64,000 nt of DNA from Mycobacterium sp. URHD0025 (GCF_000426065.1 NZ_KE384491.1:186001-250000); one strand, 5' to 3'. Positions 1-9,036 are shown, numbered from the stretch's first letter. The notes: generated from the sequence alone by a model not told the origin. Made by a program: numbers and translations.

Positions 1-1334
1 CGGAACGGGTGCCGGCAGGGCGCCCTGGTGAACTCGTCGGAGCGGCTGAATTCGTATCGCACCGGGCGGCGCAGACGAAGCACCGCCAGTGCCACCAGAT
101 CTTCGGTGAGCAATTCCTGCTTGGCGCCGAAGCCACCGCCCACTCGGGCCGCGAAGACCTGCACCGCGTCCCGCTCCAGGCCGAACACGTGACAGAGTTC
201 GTCGCGCACCAGGAACGGCACCTGTGAACTGGTGCGAAGCACCAGTCGCCCGGTGTCGTCCATCCAGCCGGTGGAGCCGTGCATCTCCAGATGTGCGTGC
301 TGGACGCGCTGCGTGGCGTAGCGCGCGGTCACCACCGCGCCGCCGGCGGCGTGGGCGGCCGCCAGCCCGGAGTCGATGTCACCTGTGCCGCCGTGACGTT
401 CGGCGACGATGTTGCGCGACGGGTCTGCGATACGGGCCCGCGGCCCTTTGTCGGCGTGCAGCAGCGGCGCTCCGGGCGATCGCGCCTCGTCGGGATCGAA
501 CACCGCCGGCAGTTCCTCGTACTCGACAGTGATCGCCCGGCAGGCCTTTTCGGCCGCCCCCAGGCTGTCTGCGACCACGGCGGCCACGCGCTGCCCGACA
601 AACCGCACCGTGTTGTCGAGCACGTAGGTGTCGTCGGGGTCGTCGTCGCGATTTTCGTGGCGGGCGGTGGAGAACGCCACGGCCGGGCTGTCCCGGTGGG
701 TCAGGACCAGCCGTACACCGGGTAGCGCTTCGGCGGCCGTCGTGTCGATCGATGTGATGCGGGCGTGCGCCAGCGGACTGGACAACACCGCCAGATGCAG
801 TAGTCCCGGTGGCGTGCTGTCCATCGTGAACTGCTCGGTCCCGGTGACGATCCGCAGGCTCGCCGGCGCCCCGATCGAACATCGGGCACCGCCTGACTTC
901 TCGATGTTGACGCTGCCGGCGACAGCATCGGTGATGGCCCGGTAGCCGGTGCACCGGCACAGGTTTCCTTTGAGGTGGCGCGGCAGATCGTCGAGTTGGC
1001 CGGCCGTCAGCGTCGATGCCGTCGTGATCATGCCTGCCGTGCAGTACCCGCACTGAAACCCGGCCGCCTCGAGGAACCGGCGCTGCACTGGGTGCAGATC
1101 CTCGGGGGTGCCCAGGCCCGCCACGGTGGTCACCTGCCGCCCCTCCGCCCGGAAGGCCGGGATCACGCACGAATGCACCGGCGCCCCGTCGAGCAGCACC
1201 GAACAGGCACCGCAGTCCCCCGCGTCGCATCCGGTTTTGACCTCCACGTGCCCGTGTTCGCGCAGAAAGGACCGGAGGCACTGCCCCGGACTCGGGTCGG
1301 CGCGCAGTTCTGCCCCGTTGACGGTGACGTTCAT
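1..1334 (-). CDS. Fused [2Fe-2S]/molybdopterin subunit of a xanthine dehydrogenase or aldehyde oxidase type enzyme (partial)
   Basis: The gene reads leftwards from the ATG at 1334 and runs off the window, so only about 444 N-terminal residues are present. The first ~80 residues form a plant-type ferredoxin domain with the Cys pattern CDAGDCGAC and a later Cys. An alpha-helical Fe-S domain follows, with CGYC and LCRCTGY at about residues 95-130. From about residue 150 the chain continues in frame into a molybdopterin-binding domain, including FVGQRVAAVV and RVGGGFGAKQE. In most bacterial enzymes the small Fe-S and large Mo subunits are separate proteins, so this is a fusion. The ATG overlaps the stop of the FAD-subunit gene by 4 bases (ATGA), indicating coupled translation. 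The family hydroxylates purines, aldehydes or N-heterocycles; the substrate is not known here. Confidence 0.88.
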   Translation of the reverse strand, partial: MNVTVNGAELRADPSPGQCLRSFLREHGHVEVKTGCDAGDCGACSVLLDGAPVHSCVIPAFRAEGRQVTTVAGLGTPEDLHPVQRRFLEAAGFQCGYCTAGMITTASTLTAGQLDDLPRHLKGNLCRCTGYRAITDAVAGSVNIEKSGGARCSIGAPASLRIVTGTEQFTMDSTPPGLLHLAVLSSPLAHARITSIDTTAAEALPGVRLVLTHRDSPAVAFSTARHENRDDDPDDTYVLDNTVRFVGQRVAAVVADSLGAAEKACRAITVEYEELPAVFDPDEARSPGAPLLHADKGPRARIADPSRNIVAERHGGTGDIDSGLAAAHAAGGAVVTARYATQRVQHAHLEMHGSTGWMDDTGRLVLRTSSQVPFLVRDELCHVFGLERDAVQVFAARVGGGFGAKQELLTEDLVALAVLRLRRPVRYEFSRSDEFTRAPCRHPF

Positions 1335-2164
1335 GCGAGCTCCGCACGAATCTGCTCGGCCAGCACGAGGGTGACCGCTGCGCGCCATTCCGGATCGCCG
1401 TGCGGGTCGTGCAACCAATCGCCACCAGCGATCGACGCGTGCGCGGTCCGCAGCGTGTCGTGGTCAGGCACCGCCGGGAAGGAGAACACGTACGGCCGCA
1501 CCGTCGCCGCCGTCACCGAGAGCACAAACCCGCCGCCGTCGGTTGCCCGGTCCCGGCGACCGATCACCACGGCACTGGAGCGACCCAGCGGCGACGGCGC
1601 CAGCCTGCGGAAGGCGGTGGTGGCCCGCAGCGCGGCGGCGGGCAGGTGCACCGAGCGCAGCACGTCGTCCTGGGCCAGTGCGTTGACACCCGCGCCAGTG
1701 ACGAATTCGGCTACCGGCAGCCGATACTCGCTGCCGTCGGCCCGCCACACGGTGGCATGTCCGTCGAGCGTGGCAGCGAGCGAGATCATCGCACCGGCCG
1801 GTAGCGACAGGCAGATGTTGCCGCCGACGGTGGCGGTGCGCCAGATCTTGTGAGATGCCAGCAGAGCAGTACAACACTGGTGTAGCAACGGTGCAGCAGT
1901 CCACTCCGGACGAAACCCCGGAAGCCGCCCCGACAGTTCGGACAGCTCGGCGAGCGTGCAGGTGGCGGACAGCTCGAAGCCGTTGTCGCTCAGGGTGACC
2001 GGGGGCCAGCCCAGGCTGGTCAGGTCGACGAGGCGGCGCAGCCGCCATTGCGGTTGGCTGAACAGCCAAGTCCCGCCGGCGAGGACCGCGTCGCCGCGAC
2101 CCAGCGGCCACAGCTCAGAGCGTTGGGTCGGCCTGCTGACCGCCTCGACGGAGTGGAGGTCCAT
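1331..2164 (-). CDS. FAD-binding subunit of a molybdenum hydroxylase (CoxM/XdhB type)
   Basis: A 277-residue protein with the FAD_binding_5 fold. The flavin-contact segment is TVGGNICLSLPAGAM, with a CO-dehydrogenase flavoprotein C-terminal domain after it. It passes electrons from the Mo/Fe-S subunit encoded immediately downstream to FAD and an acceptor. I chose the ATG at 2164 (MDLHSVEAV) over an in-frame TTG one codon upstream. The ATG sits six bases after a TAGTTT -10-like element, which would give a leaderless transcript. The two genes form an operon with overlapping stop and start codons. Confidence 0.85.
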   Translation of the reverse strand: MDLHSVEAVSRPTQRSELWPLGRGDAVLAGGTWLFSQPQWRLRRLVDLTSLGWPPVTLSDNGFELSATCTLAELSELSGRLPGFRPEWTAAPLLHQCCTALLASHKIWRTATVGGNICLSLPAGAMISLAATLDGHATVWRADGSEYRLPVAEFVTGAGVNALAQDDVLRSVHLPAAALRATTAFRRLAPSPLGRSSAVVIGRRDRATDGGGFVLSVTAATVRPYVFSFPAVPDHDTLRTAHASIAGGDWLHDPHGDPEWRAAVTLVLAEQIRAELA

Positions 2165-2170
2165 CAAGTG

Positions 2171-2176
2171 AAACTA
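2171..2176 (-). promoter_or_regulatory. Candidate -10 element of the molybdenum hydroxylase operon
   Basis: Read on the minus strand, TAGTTT fits the mycobacterial TANNNT -10 pattern. It ends six bases before the ATG at 2164, which suggests a leaderless mRNA. No convincing -35 element is visible. This rests on pattern matching only. Confidence 0.35.
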
Positions 2177-2300
2177 GATCGGCACCTCGCCTGCCGCATC
2201 CGGAAGCGCTCCATCACGCCGCCTTCGGATCCCGCCCTCGACCGCCGCTCCGATCACACACCGAAGGACCAGGCGGAGCCAACAGGGAATGCTGTGCGCA

Positions 2301-3401
2301 CTAGGCCCGCGCGGCCCAGCGCTCCTCGATCCGGCCGAATCGCCAGATCCCCAGGGCCACAAGCCAGCTCAATACGAAGAGCCCGACAATCGCGAATCCG
2401 ACGAACTCCAGGTCGGCCGAACCGATGAATGCCAGCGGACCCGTCGTGATGCCGAGACGCTCGACCAGCAGACCGGCCAGAACGATGACGCCGATCACCA
2501 GCGCCACGATGACCGACAACACGGTGACCGTCAGGTTGTAATAGACCTTGCGCACCGGCTGCAGGAACGCCCAGCCGTAGGCCCGCGACATGAAGATTCC
2601 GTCTAGGCTGTCGAACAGACTCATCCCGGCCGCGAAGAGCACCGGCAGTACAAGGATGGCGTACCAGGGCAACGTGAATGCGGCCGCACCCGCCGCCAGC
2701 ACCAGCAGCGCCACCTGGGTGGCGGTGTCGAAGCCCAGGCCCATCAGAAAACCGACCGGGTACAGGTGCCACGGTTTGCTCACCCGTCGCATGACCCTGC
2801 CGAGCAGACGGGCCAGGAATCCTCGCTGTTGAAGTTGGCGTTCGAGTTCGGCCTCGTCGAACTGCCCGCTGCGCATGGCGCGGAAGATCTTGGCGATGCC
2901 GACGGCGGCGAACAGGTTCGTCAGGCCGATGAGAATGAGGAACGTCCCGGCCACCAACGACCCGATCAATCCCAGGGTCTGCAACATCGGCGAATCCTCG
3001 TTCTGCACCGGCCCGGCCAGCGCATGGACTCCGAACGCCAACAACAGGGCCAGACCGAACACCACACTGGAATGGCCCAGCGAGAACCAGAATCCCGCCG
3101 AGAGCGATCGTGTGCCCTCACCGACGAACTTCCTGGTGGTGTTGTCGATGACGGCGATGTGGTCGGCATCGAAAGCGTGCCGCACACCCAGCAAATAGGC
3201 GGTGACACCGAGCCCGACTCCGAACACTCCGGCCGATCCCAGCGTGATGTGTTGCGGCGCAACCCCGAAAATCAGTACACCCCAGCCGAATACGTGCAGC
3301 AATAACACCACCGCGGTGACCATCGCGATCGAAGCCCAATCTGCGCGGTCGAATGGCTGCGGCTTGCTCGTGGTCAGCTCGGGAGCCGCGCCAATGGTCA
3401 T
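2301..3401 (-). CDS. nicT: Nickel/cobalt permease NicT (NiCoT family)
   Basis: A 366-residue inner-membrane protein with about eight hydrophobic segments. The NiCoT signature RHAFDADHIAVID (HX4DH) lies near residue 65 in the second membrane segment, and a second signature, LGFDTATQV, lies near residue 210. It imports Ni2+ and/or Co2+, metals needed for urease, hydrogenase or cobalamin. Length and position match Rv2856. An ArsR-family regulator gene lies 56 bases upstream in the same direction. The gap between them holds a perfect inverted repeat (3428-3447), so metal-dependent control is likely. Metal preference cannot be read from the sequence. Confidence 0.93.
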   Translation of the reverse strand: MTIGAAPELTTSKPQPFDRADWASIAMVTAVVLLLHVFGWGVLIFGVAPQHITLGSAGVFGVGLGVTAYLLGVRHAFDADHIAVIDNTTRKFVGEGTRSLSAGFWFSLGHSSVVFGLALLLAFGVHALAGPVQNEDSPMLQTLGLIGSLVAGTFLILIGLTNLFAAVGIAKIFRAMRSGQFDEAELERQLQQRGFLARLLGRVMRRVSKPWHLYPVGFLMGLGFDTATQVALLVLAAGAAAFTLPWYAILVLPVLFAAGMSLFDSLDGIFMSRAYGWAFLQPVRKVYYNLTVTVLSVIVALVIGVIVLAGLLVERLGITTGPLAFIGSADLEFVGFAIVGLFVLSWLVALGIWRFGRIEERWAARA

Positions 3402-3427
3402 TTGTCGAGCCTAAGACGGCACCGGAT

Positions 3428-3447
3428 ATCTGTCCAGATGAACAGAT
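3428..3447. promoter_or_regulatory. Candidate ArsR-family operator upstream of nicT
   Basis: ATCTGT and ACAGAT form perfect 6-base inverted arms around an 8-base spacer. The region also contains CAGATGAA twice in tandem (3435-3450). It lies 26 bases before the nicT start and just after the stop of the ArsR gene. The size and AT-rich half-sites resemble SmtB/ArsR operators. Ownership by the neighbouring ArsR is inferred. Confidence 0.5.
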
Positions 3448-3457
3448 GAACACGGTT

Positions 3458-3787
3458 TCAGCCGTGCCGTGCCCCGATCCAGTGCAGCAGGTCGTGCACG
3501 GTCTCGTCCGCCAGCCGGTAGTTCACGGTGCGGCCGGCCCGGCTGGAGGTGACCCAGCCCTGGTCCCGAAGTACCCGCAACGCCTGGGACACCGCGTTCT
3601 CCGATCGACCCAGGGCCGTGGCCAGATCGCCGACACAGATACCGGGCGCCCGGTGCAGACCGAGCAGGATCGCAAGCCGGTGCGGGTCGGACAGCAGGTC
3701 GAAGCGCTGCGCCCACCCTGAGGTGTCGACGTCGGCCAGGGCCGAGGACGCGCGCTCGACCTGGACCTCGTTCCCGGGCTGGTCCAC
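3458..3787 (-). CDS. ArsR-family winged-helix regulator, probable metal sensor for nicT
   Basis: A 109-residue protein. The winged-helix domain covers about residues 25-100 (RFDLLSDPHRLAILLGL, then the recognition region SENAVSQALRVLRDQGW and the wing SRAGRTVNYRLAD). Family members are dimeric repressors released from DNA by metals or other ligands. A Cys (GICVGDLA) sits at the start of the helix where ArsR/SmtB proteins often place metal-binding Cys, but no full CxC motif is present, so the ligand is uncertain. It is transcribed towards nicT and is 9 bases from the GntR gene upstream. It is not an obvious orthologue of NmtR, KmtR or CmtR. Confidence 0.8.
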   Translation of the reverse strand: MDQPGNEVQVERASSALADVDTSGWAQRFDLLSDPHRLAILLGLHRAPGICVGDLATALGRSENAVSQALRVLRDQGWVTSSRAGRTVNYRLADETVHDLLHWIGARHG

Positions 3788-3796
3788 CGTTCGAAT

Positions 3797-4558
3797 CTAG
3801 TCCAGGAAGCCGTGCAGCAGGGCCGACGATCCGCCGACATGGGCCAGCATGGCCGCCGCGGCCCGCTCGCTGTCACCGGCCAGGATCGCCATGACGATCG
3901 CCTCGTGCTGCTCGTCGGAGTGGGCGATGTTGCGGGACAACAGCGGGATCTGGTCCAGCAGGGCGTTGAGCCTCATCCGGTTCTCGGCCACCAGCGGCAC
4001 CAGCGACGGGGACCCCGCCGCCTCGGCGATGGCCAGGTGCAGACGTGAGTCCAGCCGGCGGTAGTCGTCGGGTTCGGCAGCGCGGACATCGGCCAGCCTC
4101 GACCACAACCCATCCCGCTCGAGCGCGCTCAAGGTCCGTCCGGCCGCCATGCGGGCCGCCCCGACTTCCAGGATCTCGCGCAACCGCAACGCATCGTCGA
4201 TCTCCGCGCGGGTCGGGCGCGGCCCGTCGGCGGTGTGCCGGGGCAACTCGGCGGCCAGGAACGTGCCCCCGTAGCGCCCCCGCTTGGACACCAGGTAGCC
4301 GGCGTCGGCCAGCGACTTGATGGCATCGCGAACCGTGTCGCGGCTGACGCCGAGGCGTGCGGCGAGTTCACGCTCGGGCGGCAACGACTCCCCCGGACCG
4401 AGCACCCCGAGCCGAATGGTCTCCAACAGCCGGCCGACGGTGTCCTCGAAGGCGTTGCCGAGCCGGACCGGGCGCAGAAGTGCACCCGCGGCCGCTTCCG
4501 CGGCGAGCCGCGAATCAGCTGACGCGGCGAGCTGCTGTGGATCCGGTTCGGCTGTCAT
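3797..4558 (-). CDS. GntR-family (FadR subfamily) transcriptional regulator
   Basis: A 253-residue protein. The N-terminal winged helix (LPPERELAARLGVSRDTVRDAIKSL, about residues 58-85) is followed by an all-helical FCD ligand domain. The FCD domain carries acidic and histidine residues that usually bind a metal (LHLAIAEA, SDEQHEAIV). FadR-type regulators sense carboxylates or acyl compounds. It is the last regulatory gene of the string glnA4, hydrolase, aldehyde dehydrogenase, SDR, 17 bases after the SDR, so it probably controls that catabolic set. The effector is unknown. Confidence 0.85.
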   Translation of the reverse strand: MTAEPDPQQLAASADSRLAAEAAAGALLRPVRLGNAFEDTVGRLLETIRLGVLGPGESLPPERELAARLGVSRDTVRDAIKSLADAGYLVSKRGRYGGTFLAAELPRHTADGPRPTRAEIDDALRLREILEVGAARMAAGRTLSALERDGLWSRLADVRAAEPDDYRRLDSRLHLAIAEAAGSPSLVPLVAENRMRLNALLDQIPLLSRNIAHSDEQHEAIVMAILAGDSERAAAAMLAHVGGSSALLHGFLD

Positions 4559-4575
4559 GGTGAGTTACCAGGGTG

Positions 4576-5349
4576 TCACAGCGGCGTCACGTACGCGGAG
4601 CTGATGCCGCCGTCGACCAGGAATGTCGAGCCGGTGATGAACGATGCGTCGTCACTGGCCAGGAACGCCACCGCGGCGGCCAGTTCCTCGGGCTCGGCGA
4701 AGCGCCCCAGCGGTATGTGCACCAGGCGGCGCGCGGCCCGCTCCGGATCCTTGGCGAAAAGCTCCTGCAGCAGCGGGGTGTTCACCGGTCCCGGGCACAG
4801 GGCGTTGACGCGGATCCCCTGCCGCGCGTACTGCACGCCGAGCTCGCGCGACATCGCCAGGACGCCACCCTTGGAGGCGGTGTAGGAGATCTGGGAGGTG
4901 GCCGAACCCATCACGGCCACGAACGACGCGGTGTTGATGATCGAGCCCTTGCCGGCCGGAACCATGTGCCGCAGCGCCGCCCGGCAGGACAGGTACACCG
5001 ATTTCAGATTGATGTCCTGCACCCGCTGCCAGGCCGGCAATTCGGTGTTCTCGATCAGGTCGTCCTCTGGCGGGGAGATACCGGCATTGTTGAATGCGAT
5101 GTCGACCGAGCCGAATGTGGTTGCGGCAGTGTCGAAGAGGTTGTCCACTGCGGCCTCGTCTGCGACATCGACCTCGACGAACAATCCGCCGAGATCGTCG
5201 GCCGCGGCTTTTCCGGTGGTGGGGTCGATGTCACCCACCACGATCGTGGCCCCTTCGGCCCGCAGCCGCTTGCCGGTGGCCAGGCCGATACCGCTGGCGC
5301 CGCCGGTGATGACGGCGACCTTGCCGGCCAGGCGTTGGGTCAGATCCAT
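4576..5349 (-). CDS. Short-chain dehydrogenase/reductase (Rv2857c-like)
   Basis: A 257-residue classical SDR. The cofactor motif TGGASGIG is near residue 16, NNAG near 90, the catalytic Ser about 20 residues before YTASKGG near 155, and the C-terminal PG motif follows (CPGPVNTPL). The acidic residue after beta-2 (VGDID) favours NAD(H). It follows the aldehyde dehydrogenase by 24 bases in the amine-catabolism-like operon, so it likely oxidises or reduces an intermediate there. The exact substrate is not known. Confidence 0.87.
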   Translation of the reverse strand: MDLTQRLAGKVAVITGGASGIGLATGKRLRAEGATIVVGDIDPTTGKAAADDLGGLFVEVDVADEAAVDNLFDTAATTFGSVDIAFNNAGISPPEDDLIENTELPAWQRVQDINLKSVYLSCRAALRHMVPAGKGSIINTASFVAVMGSATSQISYTASKGGVLAMSRELGVQYARQGIRVNALCPGPVNTPLLQELFAKDPERAARRLVHIPLGRFAEPEELAAAVAFLASDDASFITGSTFLVDGGISSAYVTPL

Positions 5350-5373
5350 CTGTTGCTCCTCTGCTGCGAATCT

Positions 5374-6741
5374 CTACTGTGAGTCTTGGACGGCGATGAA
5401 GACGTTCTTTGTCTCGGTGAACGACAGTGGCGCGTCGGGCCCCAACTCGCGTCCCAGCCCGGACTGCTTGAAACCGCCGAACGGTGTGTTGTAGCGCACC
5501 GACGAGTGCGAATTGACGCTGAGATTGCCCGCTTCCACCGCCCGCGACACCCGGAGGGCACGCGAGAGATTATCGGTCCAGATCGAGCCCGACAATCCGT
5601 AGGGAGTGTCGTTGGCCAGTGCGATCGCATCGGCCTCGTCGTCGAAGGCGAGCACCGTCACCACCGGGCCGAAGATCTCGTCGGTCACCGTCCGGTCGGT
5701 GCGCTCCGGCGTCAAAACCGTTGGAGGGAACCAGAACCCTGGGCCGTCGGGGGCGCTGCCCCGGAATGCCACCGGGGCGCCGTCGGGCACATAGGCCGAC
5801 ACCGACTCCCAATGCGGACGTGAGACCAGAGGCCCCATCTCGGTGTCGCGCACCGTGGGGTCCCCGACGGCAACACCTTTGACCGCCGGTTCCAGCAGTT
5901 CCATGAATCGGTCGTAGACGCTGCGCTGCACCAAGATCCGGCTACGCGCACAGCAATCCTGCCCGGCGTTGTCGAACACCCCGTACGGCGCGGTGGCCGC
6001 AGCCTTCTCCAGGTCGCAATCGTCGAACACGATGTTGGCGCTCTTGCCGCCCAGTTCCAGTGTCACGCGCTTGACCTGAGCCGCGGCCCCGGCCATCACC
6101 CGCATGCCCACCTCGGTGGATCCGGTGAACACCACCTTGCGCACACCGGGATGCGTGACGAAGCGCTCTCCCACCACCGCGCCCCGGCCCGGCAGCACCT
6201 GGAAGAGCCCCGCCGGCAGCCCCGATTCGATGGCGAGCTCCCCGAGCCGGATGGAGGTGAGCGGGGTCCACTCAGCGGGCTTGAGCACGACCGCGTTCCC
6301 GGCCGCCAACGCCGGGGCAAAACCCCACGCGGCGATGGTCATCGGGAAATTCCACGGCGTGATGATCCCGACGACGCCCAGCGGCTCGTTGAACGTGACA
6401 TCGAGCCCGCCGGCCACCGGGATCTGTTTGCCGCTCAACCGTTCCGGGGCGGCCGAATAGAACTGCAGGACATCACGGACGTGCCCGGCCTCCCACTCGG
6501 CCTGACCGATCGGGTGCCCGGAGTTGGCCACCTCCAGGGCGGCCAGCTCGTCGATGTGGGCGTCGACGACGGCGGCGAACGCACGCAGCGCCGCGGCCCG
6601 GTCGGCGGGCGCCAGCCGGGCCCACGACCGTTGTGCCACGGCGGCACGGGCCACCGCATCGTCGACGCCATCCACGTCCAGGTGATCGACGGTGGTCAGC
6701 ACCTGCTCGGTGGCGGGGTTGACGACCTGACTGGATGTCAT
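5374..6741 (-). CDS. aldC: NAD(P)-dependent aldehyde dehydrogenase (AldC/PuuC-like)
   Basis: A 455-residue enzyme with the ALDH motifs: NFPMTIAAWGFAPAL, general base Glu in LELGGKSAN, and nucleophile Cys in GQDCCARSRI. It would convert an aldehyde formed from a gamma-glutamylated amine into the acid. I chose the ATG at 6741 (MTSSQVVNP) because it overlaps the stop of the upstream gene in an ATGA arrangement. An in-frame start 29 codons earlier would give an unusual basic extension. The gene matches Rv2858c in position and has the length typical of the family. Confidence 0.88.
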   Translation of the reverse strand: MTSSQVVNPATEQVLTTVDHLDVDGVDDAVARAAVAQRSWARLAPADRAAALRAFAAVVDAHIDELAALEVANSGHPIGQAEWEAGHVRDVLQFYSAAPERLSGKQIPVAGGLDVTFNEPLGVVGIITPWNFPMTIAAWGFAPALAAGNAVVLKPAEWTPLTSIRLGELAIESGLPAGLFQVLPGRGAVVGERFVTHPGVRKVVFTGSTEVGMRVMAGAAAQVKRVTLELGGKSANIVFDDCDLEKAAATAPYGVFDNAGQDCCARSRILVQRSVYDRFMELLEPAVKGVAVGDPTVRDTEMGPLVSRPHWESVSAYVPDGAPVAFRGSAPDGPGFWFPPTVLTPERTDRTVTDEIFGPVVTVLAFDDEADAIALANDTPYGLSGSIWTDNLSRALRVSRAVEAGNLSVNSHSSVRYNTPFGGFKQSGLGRELGPDAPLSFTETKNVFIAVQDSQ

Positions 6742-7499
6742 GAGACCCTTTCTGTCGCATAGGTTCTGGCCGCTTCGACCACCGCGGCGAACAGCCGCAG
6801 ATCGTCGAGGGTTTCCTCCGGATGCCATTGCACGCCGACGACGAAGGCGTCGCCGAGCAGCTCGACCGCCTCGACCACGCCGTCGGTGTCACGTGCGCTG
6901 ACCACCAGGCCGTCACCCAGCTCGTCGATGGCCTGGTGGTGATAGCACTGCGCGTCGGATGTCTCGCCGATCAGATCGGCCAGCCGGGTGCCGGGCACGG
7001 TGTGCACCGCCGAGGTGCCGAATACCGCATCGCCCTTCTGATGGTGGGTGTGCCCGATCACGTCGGGCAGGTGCTGGTGCAGGGTGCCGCCCAGAGCGGT
7101 GTTGAGCACCTGCGCGCCCCGGCACACCCCGAGCACCGGAATACCGCGCCGCAGTGCCGCTTCCAGAAGCGCGAACTCCCAGTCGTCACGCGCGGTGGCC
7201 GGCTCGTTGGTGGTCGGATGCGGCTTCTGTCCGTAGCGCGCCGGATCGACGTCCGGGCCCCCGGTGAGCACCAGACCGTCGATGCTGTCGAGCACCCGGT
7301 CGGCGATGTCGTGGTCCACCGGCTGCGGCGCCAGCAGCAGCGCAACGCCGCCGGCACGGGTGACACCTTCGAAGTAGATCTGGGGTAGGAAGCTCGCCTG
7401 CACGTCCCACACACCGGTCTGCGCCCGCTGCAGATAGGTGGTCATGCCGATGACCGGGCGCACCGGGCGTGCACCCGTCTCAGAGCCGCTCAAAGCCAC
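6738..7499 (-). CDS. Gamma-glutamyl-gamma-aminobutyrate hydrolase (PuuD-like class I glutamine amidotransferase fold)
   Basis: A 253-residue protein with the peptidase C26 fold. The nucleophile Cys is in LGVCRGAQVLN near residue 120 and the catalytic His-Glu pair is in VQWHPEE near residue 227. PuuD-type enzymes release glutamate from gamma-glutamylated amino acids after a GS-like ligase has attached it. Here the gene sits directly between a GS-like ligase and an aldehyde dehydrogenase, which supports that role. Its start overlaps the end of glnA4 by 20 bases and its stop overlaps the next start. It corresponds to Rv2859c. Confidence 0.87.
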   Translation of the reverse strand: MALSGSETGARPVRPVIGMTTYLQRAQTGVWDVQASFLPQIYFEGVTRAGGVALLLAPQPVDHDIADRVLDSIDGLVLTGGPDVDPARYGQKPHPTTNEPATARDDWEFALLEAALRRGIPVLGVCRGAQVLNTALGGTLHQHLPDVIGHTHHQKGDAVFGTSAVHTVPGTRLADLIGETSDAQCYHHQAIDELGDGLVVSARDTDGVVEAVELLGDAFVVGVQWHPEETLDDLRLFAAVVEAARTYATERVS

Positions 7500-8847
7500 G
7501 CACCCTTTCCCAGTCGGTCACCGACGAGTTGAAAGCCACCAGTTCGACCCGCGCGTTGTTGAGGTAGTGCTCGACGACGTCGTCACCGAACGCGGTGCGC
7601 GCCACCTCGGATTTCTCGAACAGCTCGGCCGCCGCGGCCAGTGTGGTGGGCAACCGTTGCGCCTCACTGGCATAGGCGTTGCCCGGTAACGGATCGGTCA
7701 GCGTCAACTCGTGATCGATGCCGTACAGGCCACCGGCGATCAGCGCCGAGACCGCCAGGTACTGATTGACGTCACCGCCGGGCGCCCGGCATTCGACGCG
7801 CATGCCGGAGCCGTGGCCGACCACACGCAGCGCGCAGGTGCGGTTGTCCAGCCCCCAGGCGACAGCCGTGGGCGCGAAGCTTCCGTCGGCGAACCTCTTG
7901 TAGGAGTTGATGTTCGGCGCGTACATGAGCGTCAGTTCGCGCAACGTGGCCAACTGGCCGGCCACGAAGCTGCGGAACAACGGCGACATCCCGTGCGCGT
8001 CGTCGGGGTCGGCGAACACCGTACTGCCGTCCTCGCCGCGCAGCGAGATGTGGATGTGGCAGCTGTTGCCCTCGCGCTCATCGAATTTCGCCATGAACGT
8101 CAGGCTCTTGCCGTGCTGCTCGGCGATCTCCTTGGCACCGTTCTTGTAGATGGTGTGGTTGTCACACGTGGTGCGGGCGTGGTCGTAGCGGAACGCGATC
8201 TCCTGCTGGCCCAGGTTGCACTCGCCCTTGACGCCCTCGCAATACAACCCGGCACCCTCCATGCCGCGCCGGATGTCGCGCAGGAGCGGCTCCATCCGGG
8301 TGGATGCCATCACGGCGTAGTCGACGTTGTAGTCGGTGGCCGGTGTCAGATCGCGGTAACCCGCGGCCCAGGCCTCACGGAACGTGTTGTCGAACACCAT
8401 GAATTCGAGCTCGGTACCGACGTACGGAATCAGCGTGCGCTCGGCCAGGCGGTCGATCTGGCGATTGAGGATGCTGCGCGGCGCCTGCTCGACAGGACGT
8501 CCGTCGAGCCACGACAGATCGGCCATCACCAGCGCGGTGCCGGGTAGCCACGGGATCAGCCGCAGGGTGGTGAAGTCGGCGGTCATCACCATGTCGCCGT
8601 ACCCGGTGTCCCAACTCGACATCGAGTAACCGCCCACGGTGTTCATGTCCACATCCACCGAGAGCAGATAGTTACAGCACTCGGCGCCGTGCGCGGCGAC
8701 CTCCTCGACGAACAGCCGGCCGGAAACCCGCTTGCCCGTGAGCCGGCCCTGCATATCGCAGAACGCGACGATCACGGTGTCGATCTCACCGGCGGCCACC
8801 ATTTGCTCCAGGTCGGCCTGTGCCAGCATGCCGGGGTTCTGGCTCAT
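7480..8847 (-). CDS. glnA4: Glutamine synthetase-like ligase GlnA4, probable gamma-glutamyl-amine synthetase
   Basis: A 455-residue protein of the GS superfamily, close to the length of PuuA and shorter than or different from GlnA1. Active-site segments visible are GTELEFMVFD, EGVKGECNLGQQEIAFRY and GNSCHIHISLRG. Relatives in Streptomyces and Pseudomonas join glutamate to polyamines or ethanolamine rather than ammonia. Here the neighbours (PuuD-like hydrolase, ALDH, permease) point the same way. The ATG at 8847 has a clear GGAGGG ribosome site 7 bases upstream; an in-frame start 19 codons earlier has no such site. It is the first gene of the leftward operon. Confidence 0.87.
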   Translation of the reverse strand: MSQNPGMLAQADLEQMVAAGEIDTVIVAFCDMQGRLTGKRVSGRLFVEEVAAHGAECCNYLLSVDVDMNTVGGYSMSSWDTGYGDMVMTADFTTLRLIPWLPGTALVMADLSWLDGRPVEQAPRSILNRQIDRLAERTLIPYVGTELEFMVFDNTFREAWAAGYRDLTPATDYNVDYAVMASTRMEPLLRDIRRGMEGAGLYCEGVKGECNLGQQEIAFRYDHARTTCDNHTIYKNGAKEIAEQHGKSLTFMAKFDEREGNSCHIHISLRGEDGSTVFADPDDAHGMSPLFRSFVAGQLATLRELTLMYAPNINSYKRFADGSFAPTAVAWGLDNRTCALRVVGHGSGMRVECRAPGGDVNQYLAVSALIAGGLYGIDHELTLTDPLPGNAYASEAQRLPTTLAAAAELFEKSEVARTAFGDDVVEHYLNNARVELVAFNSSVTDWERVRGFERL

Positions 8848-9036
8848 TGCGCACCCTCCTGCCCGTGTGGGGCTCGCCGGCCAACTCGCCCTCAAGCCGA
8901 CCATTGTCTCGCCTATGACCTGACGATCGTGCCCCGATTTAGCATGATTGTCACGCCCAAAAGGTAGGACAGCAGACCAATAACGCTCTATTCTCCGTGT
9001 TCAGATCGCCCACCGCCCTGCACACGAGGAGCCGCC

